Below, one piece after another: positions 33,478 to 41,921 of a stretch of DNA of 64,000 nt; the stretch's first letter is position 1; every line of letters begins with the position of its first letter. The stretch lies in NCBI RefSeq assembly GCF_004564375.1, contig NZ_CP038267.1:3598501-3662500 (forward strand), in the 5' to 3' direction. Under the pieces are notes generated by a model that was not told where the DNA came from, made no database searches, and saw only the letters and a program-made list of their open reading frames with translations. Both the position numbers and the translations under genes were made by a program. The DNA comes from Nocardioides euryhalodurans (lineage in GTDB: Bacteria; Actinomycetota; Actinomycetes; Propionibacteriales; Nocardioidaceae).

Positions 33478-35133
33478 ATGACGTCCTTGCTGGAGGGGGC
33501 CAGGAAGCTGGTCACCCGTGGGACCGACGTCGGCTCCCGTCTCGAGGGCCTCGACGCCGCGGCCGCGGCTGCGCGGGGCCGGGTGGACGACACCGTGGTC
33601 GACGAGGCCGTCGCCGTCGTCGAGCGCGCCTCCGGCCGGCTGAAGCTCTCCGCGGACCACACCGTGGTCGCCCTCGCCGGGGCCACCGGCTCCGGCAAGT
33701 CCTCCACCTTCAACGCGCTCAACGGGCTCGACCTCGCGGCGGTCGGCGTCAGGCGCCCGACCACGTCGTGGGCCACCGCCTGCGTGTGGGGGACCGAGGG
33801 TGCCGACGAGCTCCTCGACTGGCTCGGGATCCCCGAGCGCCACCGGGTGGTGCGTGACTCGATGCTCGACGTCGGTCGCCAGGACCGCGACCTCGAGGGT
33901 GTCGTGCTTCTCGACCTGCCCGACCACGACTCCACCGAGGTGTCCCACCACCTCGAGGTCGACCGGCTCGTCGACCTCGCCGACCTGCTGGTCTGGGTCC
34001 TCGACCCCCAGAAGTACGCCGACGCGGCCCTCCACGACCGCTACCTCAAGCCGCTCGCCGGCCATCGCGAGGTGATGCTGGTCGTGCTCAACCACCTCGA
34101 CACGGTGCCCGAGGCGCAGCGCGAGGGGATGCTGTCCGACGTACGCCGGCTGCTCGAGGCCGACGGCCTGGCCGGGGTGCCGGTGCTCGGCGTGAGCGCC
34201 CGCCACGGCACCGGGATGGAGCAGCTCCGCGCCGAGATCGTCTCGCGGGTGCAGGCCAAGAAGTCCACGCGCACGCGGATCGCCGCCGACGTCCGGGCGG
34301 CCGCGGAGCGGCTCGACGAGGCGACCGGCCGCACGAAGGTCGACAACCTCGCCGCGGAGCGGGTGCGGGCCCTCGAGGACGCCTTCGCCGAGGCGGCCGG
34401 AGTGCCGACCGTGGTGGCGGCGGTGGAGCAGTCGACCCGGCTGCGCGCCAACCGCGCCACCGGCTGGCCCGTCACGGCCTGGCTCTCCCGGCTCAAGCCC
34501 GACCCCCTCAAGCGGCTCCACCTCGACCTCGGCAAGGACGGCAGGCAGCTCACCGGTCAGGCCCGGACCTCGGTCCCCGAGGCCACCCAGGTGCAGCGCG
34601 CCCGCGTCGACACCGAGGTGCGGGCGCTCGCCGACGACGCCTCCGAGGGGATGGCGCGCCCGTGGGCGAACGCGGTCCGGTCCGCCTCGACCTCCCGGCT
34701 GGAGGAGCTCGGCGACCGGCTCGACGCGGCCCTCGGGGCGACCGACCTCCGCGTGGCCCGGATCCCGGTCTGGGCGGGCGGGGTCCGCGTGCTCCAGTGG
34801 CTGCTCATCCTGTCGGCGCTGGCCGGTGGGGTGTGGCTGGGCGTGCTCGCGGTGATGGGCTACCTCCAGCTCCCGGCTCCGGCCACGCCGGACTGGCGGG
34901 GGATCCCGCTGCCGACCCTGCTCCTGCTCGGGGGCGTGGCCGTGGGTGTCCTGCTGGCCCTGGTCTGCCGGCTGCTGGTCGGGCTCACCGCGCGGCGGCG
35001 CGCCCGCAGTGCCGACCGGCGGCTCCGGGCTGCCATCGCCACGGTGTCCGAGGAGCTGGTGGTGGTGCCGGTGCAGGACGAGCTCGCCGCGTACGGCGCG
35101 GTCCGCAGCGGACTGGACCGCGCGCTGCGCTGA
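33478..35133 (+). CDS. dynamin-like/YfjP-type GTPase with C-terminal membrane hairpin
   Basis: A 551-residue partner of the previous gene. P-loop GATGSGKSS at about 68-76, LLDLPDHDS as G3 near 145, NHLD as G4 near 200. Two membrane helices follow at about 437-465 and 475-500. GAGGGAG precedes ATG at 33478; a TAGGCT overlapping the previous stop could give it its own promoter. Pair, order and the following SSB gene recall the Streptomyces dynAB-ssbB neighbourhood (from memory). A role in septum or membrane remodelling is inferred. Confidence 0.83.
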   Translation: MTSLLEGARKLVTRGTDVGSRLEGLDAAAAAARGRVDDTVVDEAVAVVERASGRLKLSADHTVVALAGATGSGKSSTFNALNGLDLAAVGVRRPTTSWATACVWGTEGADELLDWLGIPERHRVVRDSMLDVGRQDRDLEGVVLLDLPDHDSTEVSHHLEVDRLVDLADLLVWVLDPQKYADAALHDRYLKPLAGHREVMLVVLNHLDTVPEAQREGMLSDVRRLLEADGLAGVPVLGVSARHGTGMEQLRAEIVSRVQAKKSTRTRIAADVRAAAERLDEATGRTKVDNLAAERVRALEDAFAEAAGVPTVVAAVEQSTRLRANRATGWPVTAWLSRLKPDPLKRLHLDLGKDGRQLTGQARTSVPEATQVQRARVDTEVRALADDASEGMARPWANAVRSASTSRLEELGDRLDAALGATDLRVARIPVWAGGVRVLQWLLILSALAGGVWLGVLAVMGYLQLPAPATPDWRGIPLPTLLLLGGVAVGVLLALVCRLLVGLTARRRARSADRRLRAAIATVSEELVVVPVQDELAAYGAVRSGLDRALR

Positions 35134-35274
35134 CCGGCCACGAGCCGTCCACAGTCCGCGCGGCCGACGTACTTCTCCACAAGCGCGGGGCGAGGGCGAC
35201 CGCGCTGTCGGCGCGCCTTCGCAGGCTGGTGCGTGCGGGGTCGACCGGACCTCGCGCGACACGAGGAGACAGCG

Positions 35275-35727
35275 ATGAACGAATCGATGGTGACCTTCCA
35301 GGGCTGGCTCGGGGCCGACGTCCGCAGCCGCCAGGCCGGGGGAGCGACGGTGACGTCCTTCCGGGTGGCGAGCACCCCGCGCCGGCTCAACCGCGCGAGC
35401 GGTGAGTGGCGTGACGGTCCGACGCAGTGGTACACGGTGAACGCCTGGCGCGCGCTCGGCGAGCACTGCGCGGCCTCGCTGCGGCGGGGCGACCCGGTCG
35501 TGGTGCACGGCCGGCTGACGCAGTCGACGTGGGTCAGCACCGACGGCGTCGAGATGACCTCCCTCGAGGTCGACGCCTCGTTCGTGGGCCACGACCTCAA
35601 CCGGGGGACCAGCGAGTTCAGCCGGGCCGGTGGCCGGGCGGCCGCGGAGGTGCCGGCGGAGCCGTCCGCGGGGTCGTCGGCGGAGCTGGACGAGCAGGCC
35701 CCGGAGCCGCAGGACCAGGTGGCCTGA
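35275..35727 (+). CDS. ssb: single-stranded DNA-binding protein (SsbB-like)
   Basis: A 150-residue protein with an OB fold over about residues 1-110 (VTFQGWLGADVRSRQAGGATVTSFRVAS, QWYTVNAWRALGEHCAASLRRGDPVVVHGRLTQ). The tail is short, acidic and Gln/Ala-ended and lacks the DDDIPF-type tip that recruits partner proteins. That makes it an SsbB-type paralogue rather than the main replication SSB. ATG at 35275 follows GAGGAGA. It lies 141 bases after the second dynamin-like gene; in Streptomyces SsbB acts in chromosome segregation during sporulation. Confidence 0.9.
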   Translation: MNESMVTFQGWLGADVRSRQAGGATVTSFRVASTPRRLNRASGEWRDGPTQWYTVNAWRALGEHCAASLRRGDPVVVHGRLTQSTWVSTDGVEMTSLEVDASFVGHDLNRGTSEFSRAGGRAAAEVPAEPSAGSSAELDEQAPEPQDQVA

Positions 35728-35770
35728 GGTGCGGCCGGCAGCGGATTGGGAGGGGTGCGCCCGCGCCCCG

Positions 35771-35776
35771 TAGGCT
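35771..35776 (+). promoter_or_regulatory. -10 element (TAGGCT) of ettA
   Basis: TAGGCT, eight bases, ATG at 35785; leaderless-type arrangement, same hexamer as before prsW. Confidence 0.45.
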
Positions 35777-35784
35777 CCCGAGAC

Positions 35785-37467
35785 ATGGCTGAGTATGTGT
35801 TCACCCTGCGCAACGTGCGGAAGGCCCACGGCGACAAGGTGGTCCTCGACAACGTCACCCTGTCGTTCCTCCACGGCGCGAAGATCGGCGTCGTCGGCCC
35901 CAACGGCACCGGCAAGTCCACCCTGCTGAAGATCATGGCGGGCCTCGACCACGCCAACAACGGCGACGCGATCCTCGACCCCGACGCGACCGTCGGCATG
36001 CTCCAGCAGGAGCCGCCGCTGTCCGAGGGCAGGACCGTCCAGGAGAACGTCGAGGAGGCCGTGGCCGAGACCAAGGCCAAGATGGCCCGGCTCGACGAGC
36101 TCTACATGATGATGGGGGACCCCGACGCCGACCAGGACAAGGTCGCGACCGAGGCCGGTGACCTGCAGAGCGAGCTCGACGCCGCCAACGTGTGGGACCT
36201 CGACAGCCGCCTCGAGCAGGCGATGGACGCGCTGCGCTGCCCCCCGCCCGAGGTGCTCGTCGACAACCTCTCCGGTGGCGAGCGGCGCCGGGTGGCGCTG
36301 TGCAAGCTGCTGCTGCAGCAGCCCGACCTGCTGCTCCTCGACGAGCCCACCAATCACCTCGATGCCGAGTCGGTCCAGTGGCTGGAGGGACACCTGGCGT
36401 CGTACCCCGGTGCGGTCCTGGCCGTCACCCACGACCGGTACTTCCTCGACAACGTCGCGCAGTGGATCCTCGAGCTCGACCGGGGCAAGACCCACCCCTA
36501 CGAGGGCAACTACTCCACTTACCTCGAGACCAAGAAGGACCGGCTCAAGATCGAGGGCCAGAAGGACGCCAAGCGCGCGAAGATGCTCGAGAAGGAGCTG
36601 GAGTGGGTCCGCTCCAACGCCAAGGCCCGGCAGACCAAGAGCCGCTCGCGTCTCGCGCGCTACGAGGAGATGGCGGCCGAGGCCGACCGGATGCGCAAGA
36701 TCGACACCTCCGAGATCAACATCCCGGCGGGCCCGCGGCTCGGTGACGTCGTGCTCGAGGCCAAGGGGCTGACCAAGGGCTTCGAGGGCCGGACGCTCAT
36801 GCACGACCTGTCGTTCTCGCTGCCGCGTGCCGGCATCGTCGGCGTGATCGGCCCCAACGGCGTCGGCAAGACGACGCTGTTCCGGATGATCACCGACCAG
36901 GAGCAGCCTGACGGCGGCGAGCTCACCGTCGGCAAGACCGTCAAGATCTCCTACGTCGACCAGAGCCGTGGCGGCATCGACCCGAACAAGAACGTCTGGG
37001 AGGTCGTGTCCGACGGTCTCGACTTCATCAAGGTCGCCAACTTCGAGATGAACTCGCGCGCCTACGTCGCGTCGTTCGGCTTCAAGGGTCCCGACCAGCA
37101 GAAGAAGGCGGGGGTGTTGTCCGGTGGTGAGCGCAACCGCCTCAACCTCGCGCTGACGCTCAAGATGGGCGGCAACATGCTGCTGCTCGACGAGCCGACC
37201 AACGACCTGGACGTCGAGACCCTCTCGAGCCTCGAGGACGCGATCCTCGACTTCCCCGGCTGCGCCGTGGTCACCTCCCACGACCGGTGGTTCCTCGACC
37301 GTGTCGCGACCCACATCCTCGCGTGGGAGGGCGACGACGAGGACGACGCCAAGTGGTTCTGGTTCGAGGGCAACTTCGCGGCCTACGAGGAGAACAAGGT
37401 CGAGCGGCTCGGGGTCGAGGCGGCGCGTCCGCACCGCGTCACCCACCGCCGGCTCACGCGCGACTGA
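35785..37467 (+). CDS. ettA: energy-dependent translational throttle A (ABC-F)
   Basis: A 560-residue soluble ABC-F ATPase with two nucleotide-binding domains: Walker A GPNGTGKST and GPNGVGKTT, signatures LSGGERRR and LSGGERNR, Walker B LLLLDEPTNHLD and LLLDEPTNDLD. The linker between them carries the basic P-site tRNA interaction motif region (KARQTKSRSRLARYEEM). EttA binds the ribosomal E site and gates elongation according to ATP/ADP. Longer in-frame starts upstream are not supported. Single gene; converges with marR-like gene. Confidence 0.95.
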   Translation: MAEYVFTLRNVRKAHGDKVVLDNVTLSFLHGAKIGVVGPNGTGKSTLLKIMAGLDHANNGDAILDPDATVGMLQQEPPLSEGRTVQENVEEAVAETKAKMARLDELYMMMGDPDADQDKVATEAGDLQSELDAANVWDLDSRLEQAMDALRCPPPEVLVDNLSGGERRRVALCKLLLQQPDLLLLDEPTNHLDAESVQWLEGHLASYPGAVLAVTHDRYFLDNVAQWILELDRGKTHPYEGNYSTYLETKKDRLKIEGQKDAKRAKMLEKELEWVRSNAKARQTKSRSRLARYEEMAAEADRMRKIDTSEINIPAGPRLGDVVLEAKGLTKGFEGRTLMHDLSFSLPRAGIVGVIGPNGVGKTTLFRMITDQEQPDGGELTVGKTVKISYVDQSRGGIDPNKNVWEVVSDGLDFIKVANFEMNSRAYVASFGFKGPDQQKKAGVLSGGERNRLNLALTLKMGGNMLLLDEPTNDLDVETLSSLEDAILDFPGCAVVTSHDRWFLDRVATHILAWEGDDEDDAKWFWFEGNFAAYEENKVERLGVEAARPHRVTHRRLTRD

Positions 37468-37491
37468 CCGCGCCGCGACGGGGTCGGCGGC

Positions 37492-37992
37492 TCAGGCCTC
37501 CGACCCGTCGCGGATCTCCATCTCCGGGTGGGCCGCGATGAGGTGGTCGGCGACCGCGTTCATGACGCGCCCGACCGCCCGGAAGTCCTCCTCGCTGGCC
37601 AGGTCGACCAGGTGGGCACGCACCCCGTTCACGTGGGTCGGCGCCATGGCCCGCAGCAGGTCCATGCCCTCGTCGGTCATGGCGCAGACGATGCCGCGTC
37701 CGTCCTCCGGCGACTTCCCCCGCTCGACGAGGCCGGCCTTCTCCAGCCGCTTGACGGTGTGGGTGACCCGGCTGCGGCTGTGGGCGACGGAGTCGGCGAG
37801 CTGCGCCATCCGCATGCACCGTCCCTCGCGCTCCGACAGCCGGACCAGGATCTCGTACTCCGCCAGCGAGATGCCGTGGCGTCGTGCCAGGTCGCTGTCG
37901 AGCCGGTCGAAGAGCAGCGTCGTCCCCAGCACCAGGGCTCGCCAGTCACGCTGCTGGTCGACGTCGAGCCACTGAACCCCCGAATCGTCCAT
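37492..37992 (-). CDS. MarR family transcriptional regulator
   Basis: A 166-residue winged-helix regulator. The helix-turn-helix is RMAQLADSVAHSRSRVTHTVKRLEKAGLVERG at about 78-110 and the wing is SPEDGRGIVCAMTDEG. MarR proteins repress nearby genes until a phenolic or oxidised ligand binds. ATG at 37992 is six bases after TAGGGT. Its promoter overlaps the terminator of the thiolase gene, which lies upstream on the same strand; the target may be itself or the thiolase. Confidence 0.92.
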   Translation of the reverse strand: MDDSGVQWLDVDQQRDWRALVLGTTLLFDRLDSDLARRHGISLAEYEILVRLSEREGRCMRMAQLADSVAHSRSRVTHTVKRLEKAGLVERGKSPEDGRGIVCAMTDEGMDLLRAMAPTHVNGVRAHLVDLASEEDFRAVGRVMNAVADHLIAAHPEMEIRDGSEA

Positions 37993-37998
37993 GGCGTG

Positions 37999-38004
37999 AC
38001 CCTA
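37999..38004 (-). promoter_or_regulatory. -10 element (TAGGGT) of the MarR gene
   Basis: TAGGGT, six bases, ATG at 37992; leaderless-type arrangement. Confidence 0.5.
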
Positions 38005-38006
38005 GC

Positions 38007-38035
38007 GCCGGACCCGCCCCTGCGGCGGGTCCGGC
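38007..38035 (-). terminator. terminator of the thiolase gene
   Basis: Perfect 12-bp stem (GCCGGACCCGCC / GGCGGGTCCGGC), 5-base loop, starting six bases past the thiolase stop. It occupies the -35 to spacer region of the MarR promoter. Confidence 0.65.
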
Positions 38036-38041
38036 GACACG

Positions 38042-39259
38042 TCACACGCGCTCGAGGATCAGGGCCATGCCCTGCCCGCCGCCGACACACATCGTGATCA
38101 GCCCGGTGGACTTGTCGTGCCAGTCCAGGCTGTTGAGCATCGTGTTCTGGAGCCGGGCGCCGGTCATGCCGAAGGGGTGGCCGACCGCGATGGCACCGCC
38201 GTTGACGTTGAGGCGGTCCAGGTCGATTCCGAGGTCCTGGTAGGACGGCACGACCTGGGCCGCGAAGGCCTCGTTGATCTCGACCAGGTCGATGTCGCCG
38301 ATGCTCATGCCGGCGTGGGCGAGCGCCCGCCTGGTCGCCTCGACCGGGCCGAGTCCCATGATCTCCGGAGACAGCCCGCTCACTCCGGTGGAGACGATGC
38401 GGGCCAGGGGGGTGAGGCCGAGCTCGGCCGCCTTCGTGTCGGACATGATGACGACGGCCGCGGCGCCGTCGTTGAGGGCGCAGCAGTTGCCGGCGGTGAC
38501 GACGCCGTCGGGCCGGAAGACCGGCTTCAGCCCGCTGACCGCGTCGAGCGTGACACCAGCCCGCGGCCCGTCGTCGGCGCTGACGACCGTGCCGTCGGGA
38601 GTGGTGACGGGGGTGATCTCGCGCTGCCAGAAGCCGTCTGCGAGCGCCTTCTCGGCGAGGTTCTGGGAACGTACGCCGAACTCGTCGAGCTCTTGCCGGC
38701 TCAGCCCGCGAAGCGAGGCGACGTTCTCGGCCGTCTGGCCCATCGCGACGTAGATGTCGGGGAGCTGCTCGTCCTCACGCGGGTCGTGCCAGGGGTCGCC
38801 ACCACCCTGGGCCGCCTTCTCCGTCCGCGCCAGGGCGTCGGCGAAGCGGGGGTTCTGGGTGTCGGGCCAGTGGTCGGAGGTGCCCTTGCGGAAGCGCGAC
38901 ACGGTCTCGACCCCGGCGGACACGAAGACGTCGCCCTCCCCGGCCTTGATCGCGTGGAAGGCCATCCGGGTGGTCTGCACCGACGAGGCGCAGTAGCGCG
39001 TGACGGTGGCGCCCGGCACCTGGTCCATGCCGTTGATGACGTTGACCACGCGGCCCATGTTGAAGCCGGACTCACCGCCGGGCAGGCCGCACCCGAGGTA
39101 GAGGTCGTCGACGTCCGCCGGGTCGAGCGCCGGCACCTTGTCGAGCGCCGTACGGACGATGCCTGCCGCCAGGTCGTCGGGCCGCAGGTCCGTGAGGGAA
39201 CCCTTGTTGGCCCGGCCGATGGGGGTGCGGGCAGCGGACACGATGACGGCTTCGGGCAT
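38042..39259 (-). CDS. thiolase (acetyl-CoA acetyltransferase)
   Basis: A 405-residue thiolase that condenses or cleaves acyl-CoA. The nucleophile Cys is in VTRYCASSVQTTRMAFHAI, the second His in GGAIAVGHPFGMTGAR, and the third motif Cys in TMCVGGGQGMAL. NEAFAAQ is conserved. Fatty-acid degradation (FadA-like) or acetoacetyl-CoA formation are both possible; no partner FadB gene lies nearby. ATG at 39259 gives the usual MPEAVIVSAARTPIG start. A TAGGGT at 39294-39299 would give a leader of about 28 bases. Confidence 0.95.
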   Translation of the reverse strand: MPEAVIVSAARTPIGRANKGSLTDLRPDDLAAGIVRTALDKVPALDPADVDDLYLGCGLPGGESGFNMGRVVNVINGMDQVPGATVTRYCASSVQTTRMAFHAIKAGEGDVFVSAGVETVSRFRKGTSDHWPDTQNPRFADALARTEKAAQGGGDPWHDPREDEQLPDIYVAMGQTAENVASLRGLSRQELDEFGVRSQNLAEKALADGFWQREITPVTTPDGTVVSADDGPRAGVTLDAVSGLKPVFRPDGVVTAGNCCALNDGAAAVVIMSDTKAAELGLTPLARIVSTGVSGLSPEIMGLGPVEATRRALAHAGMSIGDIDLVEINEAFAAQVVPSYQDLGIDLDRLNVNGGAIAVGHPFGMTGARLQNTMLNSLDWHDKSTGLITMCVGGGQGMALILERV

Positions 39260-39411
39260 GGCGACTCCGATCTCGGGGATGAACAACTCCGTCACCCTAG
39301 TCCGCGACACGTCGCAGGAACCGTCCGGTACAACAGTGTCGAATTCGCCCGTCGCCGTTCGTGGACCTGGTGAACGCGGTCCGTCGGGGCCGCACCACAG
39401 AAGGAGCAGTC

Positions 39412-39768
39412 ATGGCCGAGTACCTCCTGTACTTCAACCAGCAGTGGGTGGGCGACCACACCGAGGAGTGGTTCCGCGGGCGCGCGCCGCTCGCACTCGG
39501 GGTCGTGGACGAGATGAAGGCGGCCGGCGTGTACGTCTTCGCCGGCGGGCTGGAGGAGGGCGGCCCGGTCCATGGCGTCGACCCCACCGGTGGCGAGGTG
39601 GTGATCACCGACGGACCGTACGCCGAGACCAAGGAGTGGCTGGGCGGGTTCGCCGTCGTGGACGTGCCCGACGAGGCGGCAGCGTTGACGTGGGCCGCCA
39701 GGATCGCCGAGGCATGTGGCTGGCCGCACGAGGTGCGCCGCTTCGGTTCGCAGCCCGCGATCGAGTGA
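39412..39768 (+). CDS. YCII-related (DGPF) domain protein
   Basis: A 118-residue protein of the YCII superfamily, small dimeric alpha-beta proteins of mostly unknown role, often found beside ECF sigma factors. The signature ITDGPYAETKEWLGGFAVVDV is near residues 63-83; His/Asp pairs that may be catalytic are present in the N-terminal half. ATG at 39412 follows AAGGAGC. No sigma factor gene lies nearby here. Divergent from the thiolase gene. Confidence 0.88.
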   Translation: MAEYLLYFNQQWVGDHTEEWFRGRAPLALGVVDEMKAAGVYVFAGGLEEGGPVHGVDPTGGEVVITDGPYAETKEWLGGFAVVDVPDEAAALTWAARIAEACGWPHEVRRFGSQPAIE

Positions 39769-39907
39769 CGGGGCGCACGACGCCGTGTCGTCGAGCCGTT
39801 GCCGGACCGGGAGCCTGACGATTACGCTCGACGGTCTCCGAACACCATCAGCAGGGCATCGGGCCCGCGTCTCGGGTGTGGATCGTGTCGGACGCGATCG
39901 GGGGATC

Positions 39908-41299
39908 ATGATGCGCACCGTGCTCGTACCCAGCCTTGCCCTCTCCGTGCTCGTCGGGCTCAGCCACGGACTCCCGGCGCGGGGTGCCTCGACGGGCGGA
40001 AGCCGGGTGCTGCCTGCGGGCAGGCCCATCCAGGACTTCGCCGCCGGGCCCATGGGTTCCGCGACGGCGCGCGAGGCCGAGCTGAGATCCTCCCGGTTGC
40101 GCGCCCGGCCGCGGGTGCGTGGCATCACCCTCCAGGTGGACCCCCGACGAGAGGGGTTGGGGGCGTACTCCCAGACGTGGGGTGACAGTCTCGTCTTCGA
40201 CAAGAACCGCGACGGGAACCCGGACGTCCTCCTCTCGTTCCACACCCGGCCGTGGGAGATCTGGCTGGGGAACAGCCGCGGGGGGTTCACGTTCGACCGG
40301 TACCTGTCGCGGACCGACCGTCATCAGTGCGCGACGGCCGACTTCGCCGGGCCGGACGACGCACGCCCGGACGGGCGGCCCGACCTCTATTGCGTCCGCG
40401 GCGCCAACAACGGCACGGTCTCGGACAAGAGGAACGAGCTGCTGATCCAGCAGCCTCGCGGTGGCTTCGAGAACGTCGTGTCCTCGTGGGGGGCCCGAGA
40501 TCCTTCAGGACGGGGACGAGCAGTCTCGATCCTCGACATCCGCGGCAATGGACGACCCAGCCTGTTCGTGGGCAACCTGGCGCCCGCTTCCCATCCGAGC
40601 AGGGACCACATCTTCGTCAACAGGGGCAAGCGGTTCGTGGAGAGGCGCACCGGTGGGCTGCCGTCGGTGCAGAACACACGCTGCTCGTCGACCGGGGACT
40701 TCGATCGCGACGGTCGCCAGGACTTCCTGTCCTGCTCCTACTCGCTGCGCCTGTACGAGAACCGCACGACCCGGGCCGGACGGGTGTCCTATCGAGAGGT
40801 GGCCCGGGACGAGGTCATTCCTGCACGGCGGTGGCAGGACGCCGGGCTCGTCCACCTGAACCGTGACCGATGGCCGGACCTCGTGACCGTCTCCAACCTC
40901 GCTCTGGAGGTACGCCTCAATCGTCGGCAGTCACCGCACTTCCCGCAGGTGGACTTCAGCTTCCCTCTGAGCGCGGGCTTCAGCTTCTGCAGCGGTCGCG
41001 CCAACGGCGACACCGCAACGGACCTGCTTGTCGTCCAGAAGCTGGTGTCGCCTGACGACAGGACCCAGCAGCGGGACTGGATGCTCGTCAACGCGGGCAG
41101 GGGCCAGCGCTTCCGGGCGCTGCCCGTGCCTCAGCCGGCGATGCGGAGGGGGCGCAACGGCAACGGTGACACCTGCAGCGCCATCCCGGGCTATCGCGGC
41201 AACCGGGCGGCGTGGACGATCAGCAACGGAAGGTCTATCCCCAGCCCCGAGGAGCAGCGCTACCGCGGCTACCGTCAGCTCGTCATCCTGACCCGTTAG
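39908..41299 (+). CDS. secreted FG-GAP/VCBS repeat-like protein
   Basis: A 463-residue exported protein. Residues 1-28 are a signal peptide (MMRTVLVPSLALSVLVGLSHGLPARG). The mature part has repeated calcium-loop-like motifs: DKNRDGNPDVLLSF, DFAGPDDARPDGRPDLYCV, DIRGNGRPSLFVGN, DFDRDGRQDFLSC, LNRDRWPDLVTV and GRANGDTATDLLVV, the pattern of an integrin-like beta-propeller of about seven blades. No enzyme motif. Two adjacent ATGs (39908 and 39911). Function is unknown; adhesion or ligand binding is the family guess. Confidence 0.8.
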   Translation: MMRTVLVPSLALSVLVGLSHGLPARGASTGGSRVLPAGRPIQDFAAGPMGSATAREAELRSSRLRARPRVRGITLQVDPRREGLGAYSQTWGDSLVFDKNRDGNPDVLLSFHTRPWEIWLGNSRGGFTFDRYLSRTDRHQCATADFAGPDDARPDGRPDLYCVRGANNGTVSDKRNELLIQQPRGGFENVVSSWGARDPSGRGRAVSILDIRGNGRPSLFVGNLAPASHPSRDHIFVNRGKRFVERRTGGLPSVQNTRCSSTGDFDRDGRQDFLSCSYSLRLYENRTTRAGRVSYREVARDEVIPARRWQDAGLVHLNRDRWPDLVTVSNLALEVRLNRRQSPHFPQVDFSFPLSAGFSFCSGRANGDTATDLLVVQKLVSPDDRTQQRDWMLVNAGRGQRFRALPVPQPAMRRGRNGNGDTCSAIPGYRGNRAAWTISNGRSIPSPEEQRYRGYRQLVILTR

Positions 41300-41343
41300 A
41301 GCCGCCCGGGCGCGAAGGCGCTGCTCGGGAAGGAGCGCCGTCC

Positions 41344-41853
41344 ATGATCCTGCCGAAGGTCCGCGACCCCCGGTTCGTCACGATCCGGCGCGGAGGCACC
41401 CTCACCGACGCCGACCACCATCTCCTCACGCTGTGGGCTGCCGCGTGCGCGGAGCACGTCCTGCCGTTGTTCGAGTCGGCGCGGCCCGACGACCCGCGAC
41501 CGCGCGAGGCGATCGAGCACGCCCGCGCGTGGGTCCGTGGTGAGGTCCCGATGATGCAGGCCCGCGCCGCAGGCGGGCACGCCATGGGTGCGGCCAGGGA
41601 GCTGCGCGGTGCGGCCCGGCACGCTGCGTACGCCGCGGGTCAGGCCGGCGCCGTCGCGCACGTCGCGGCGCACGAGCTCGGGGCGGCTGCGTACGCGATC
41701 AAGGCCGCGCGGGCGGCGGAGGGGGAGTCCGAGGCGGCCGGTCGGGACGAGTGCCGGTGGCAGCGGGACCAGCTCCCCGAGGAGATCCGTGAGCTCGTCC
41801 TCGACGACCAGCGGTTGCGCAACGACCTCTGCTGGTCGGTCTTCGACTGCTGA
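41344..41853 (+). CDS. putative immunity protein, Imm5-like
   Basis: A 169-residue, mostly helical and alanine-rich cytoplasmic protein. WAAACAEHVLPLFESARPDDPRP followed by AIEHARAWVRGE and repeated Ala-rich helices (AARELRGAARHAAYAAGQAG) resemble the Imm5 family, predicted immunity proteins of polymorphic toxins. The C-terminal third (QLPEEIRELVLDDQRLRNDLCW) recalls a tail common in the same family. No toxin gene is adjacent. ATG at 41344 follows AAGGAGC. Confidence 0.65.
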   Translation: MILPKVRDPRFVTIRRGGTLTDADHHLLTLWAAACAEHVLPLFESARPDDPRPREAIEHARAWVRGEVPMMQARAAGGHAMGAARELRGAARHAAYAAGQAGAVAHVAAHELGAAAYAIKAARAAEGESEAAGRDECRWQRDQLPEEIRELVLDDQRLRNDLCWSVFDC

Positions 41854-41921
41854 CCTCCTCGCTCGACGCCTGAGTGCGGACGGTGGGCGTCCCGACGCGC
41901 GGACTCTGGCAGAGTCGAGGG

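Noticed and set aside
32440-37446. A minus-strand open frame of more than 1,600 codons opposite the GTPase, SSB and ettA genes
   Set aside because: It is the antisense shadow of strongly coding plus-strand genes in GC-rich DNA; its translation is His/Val/Asp/Gly-rich without any domain.
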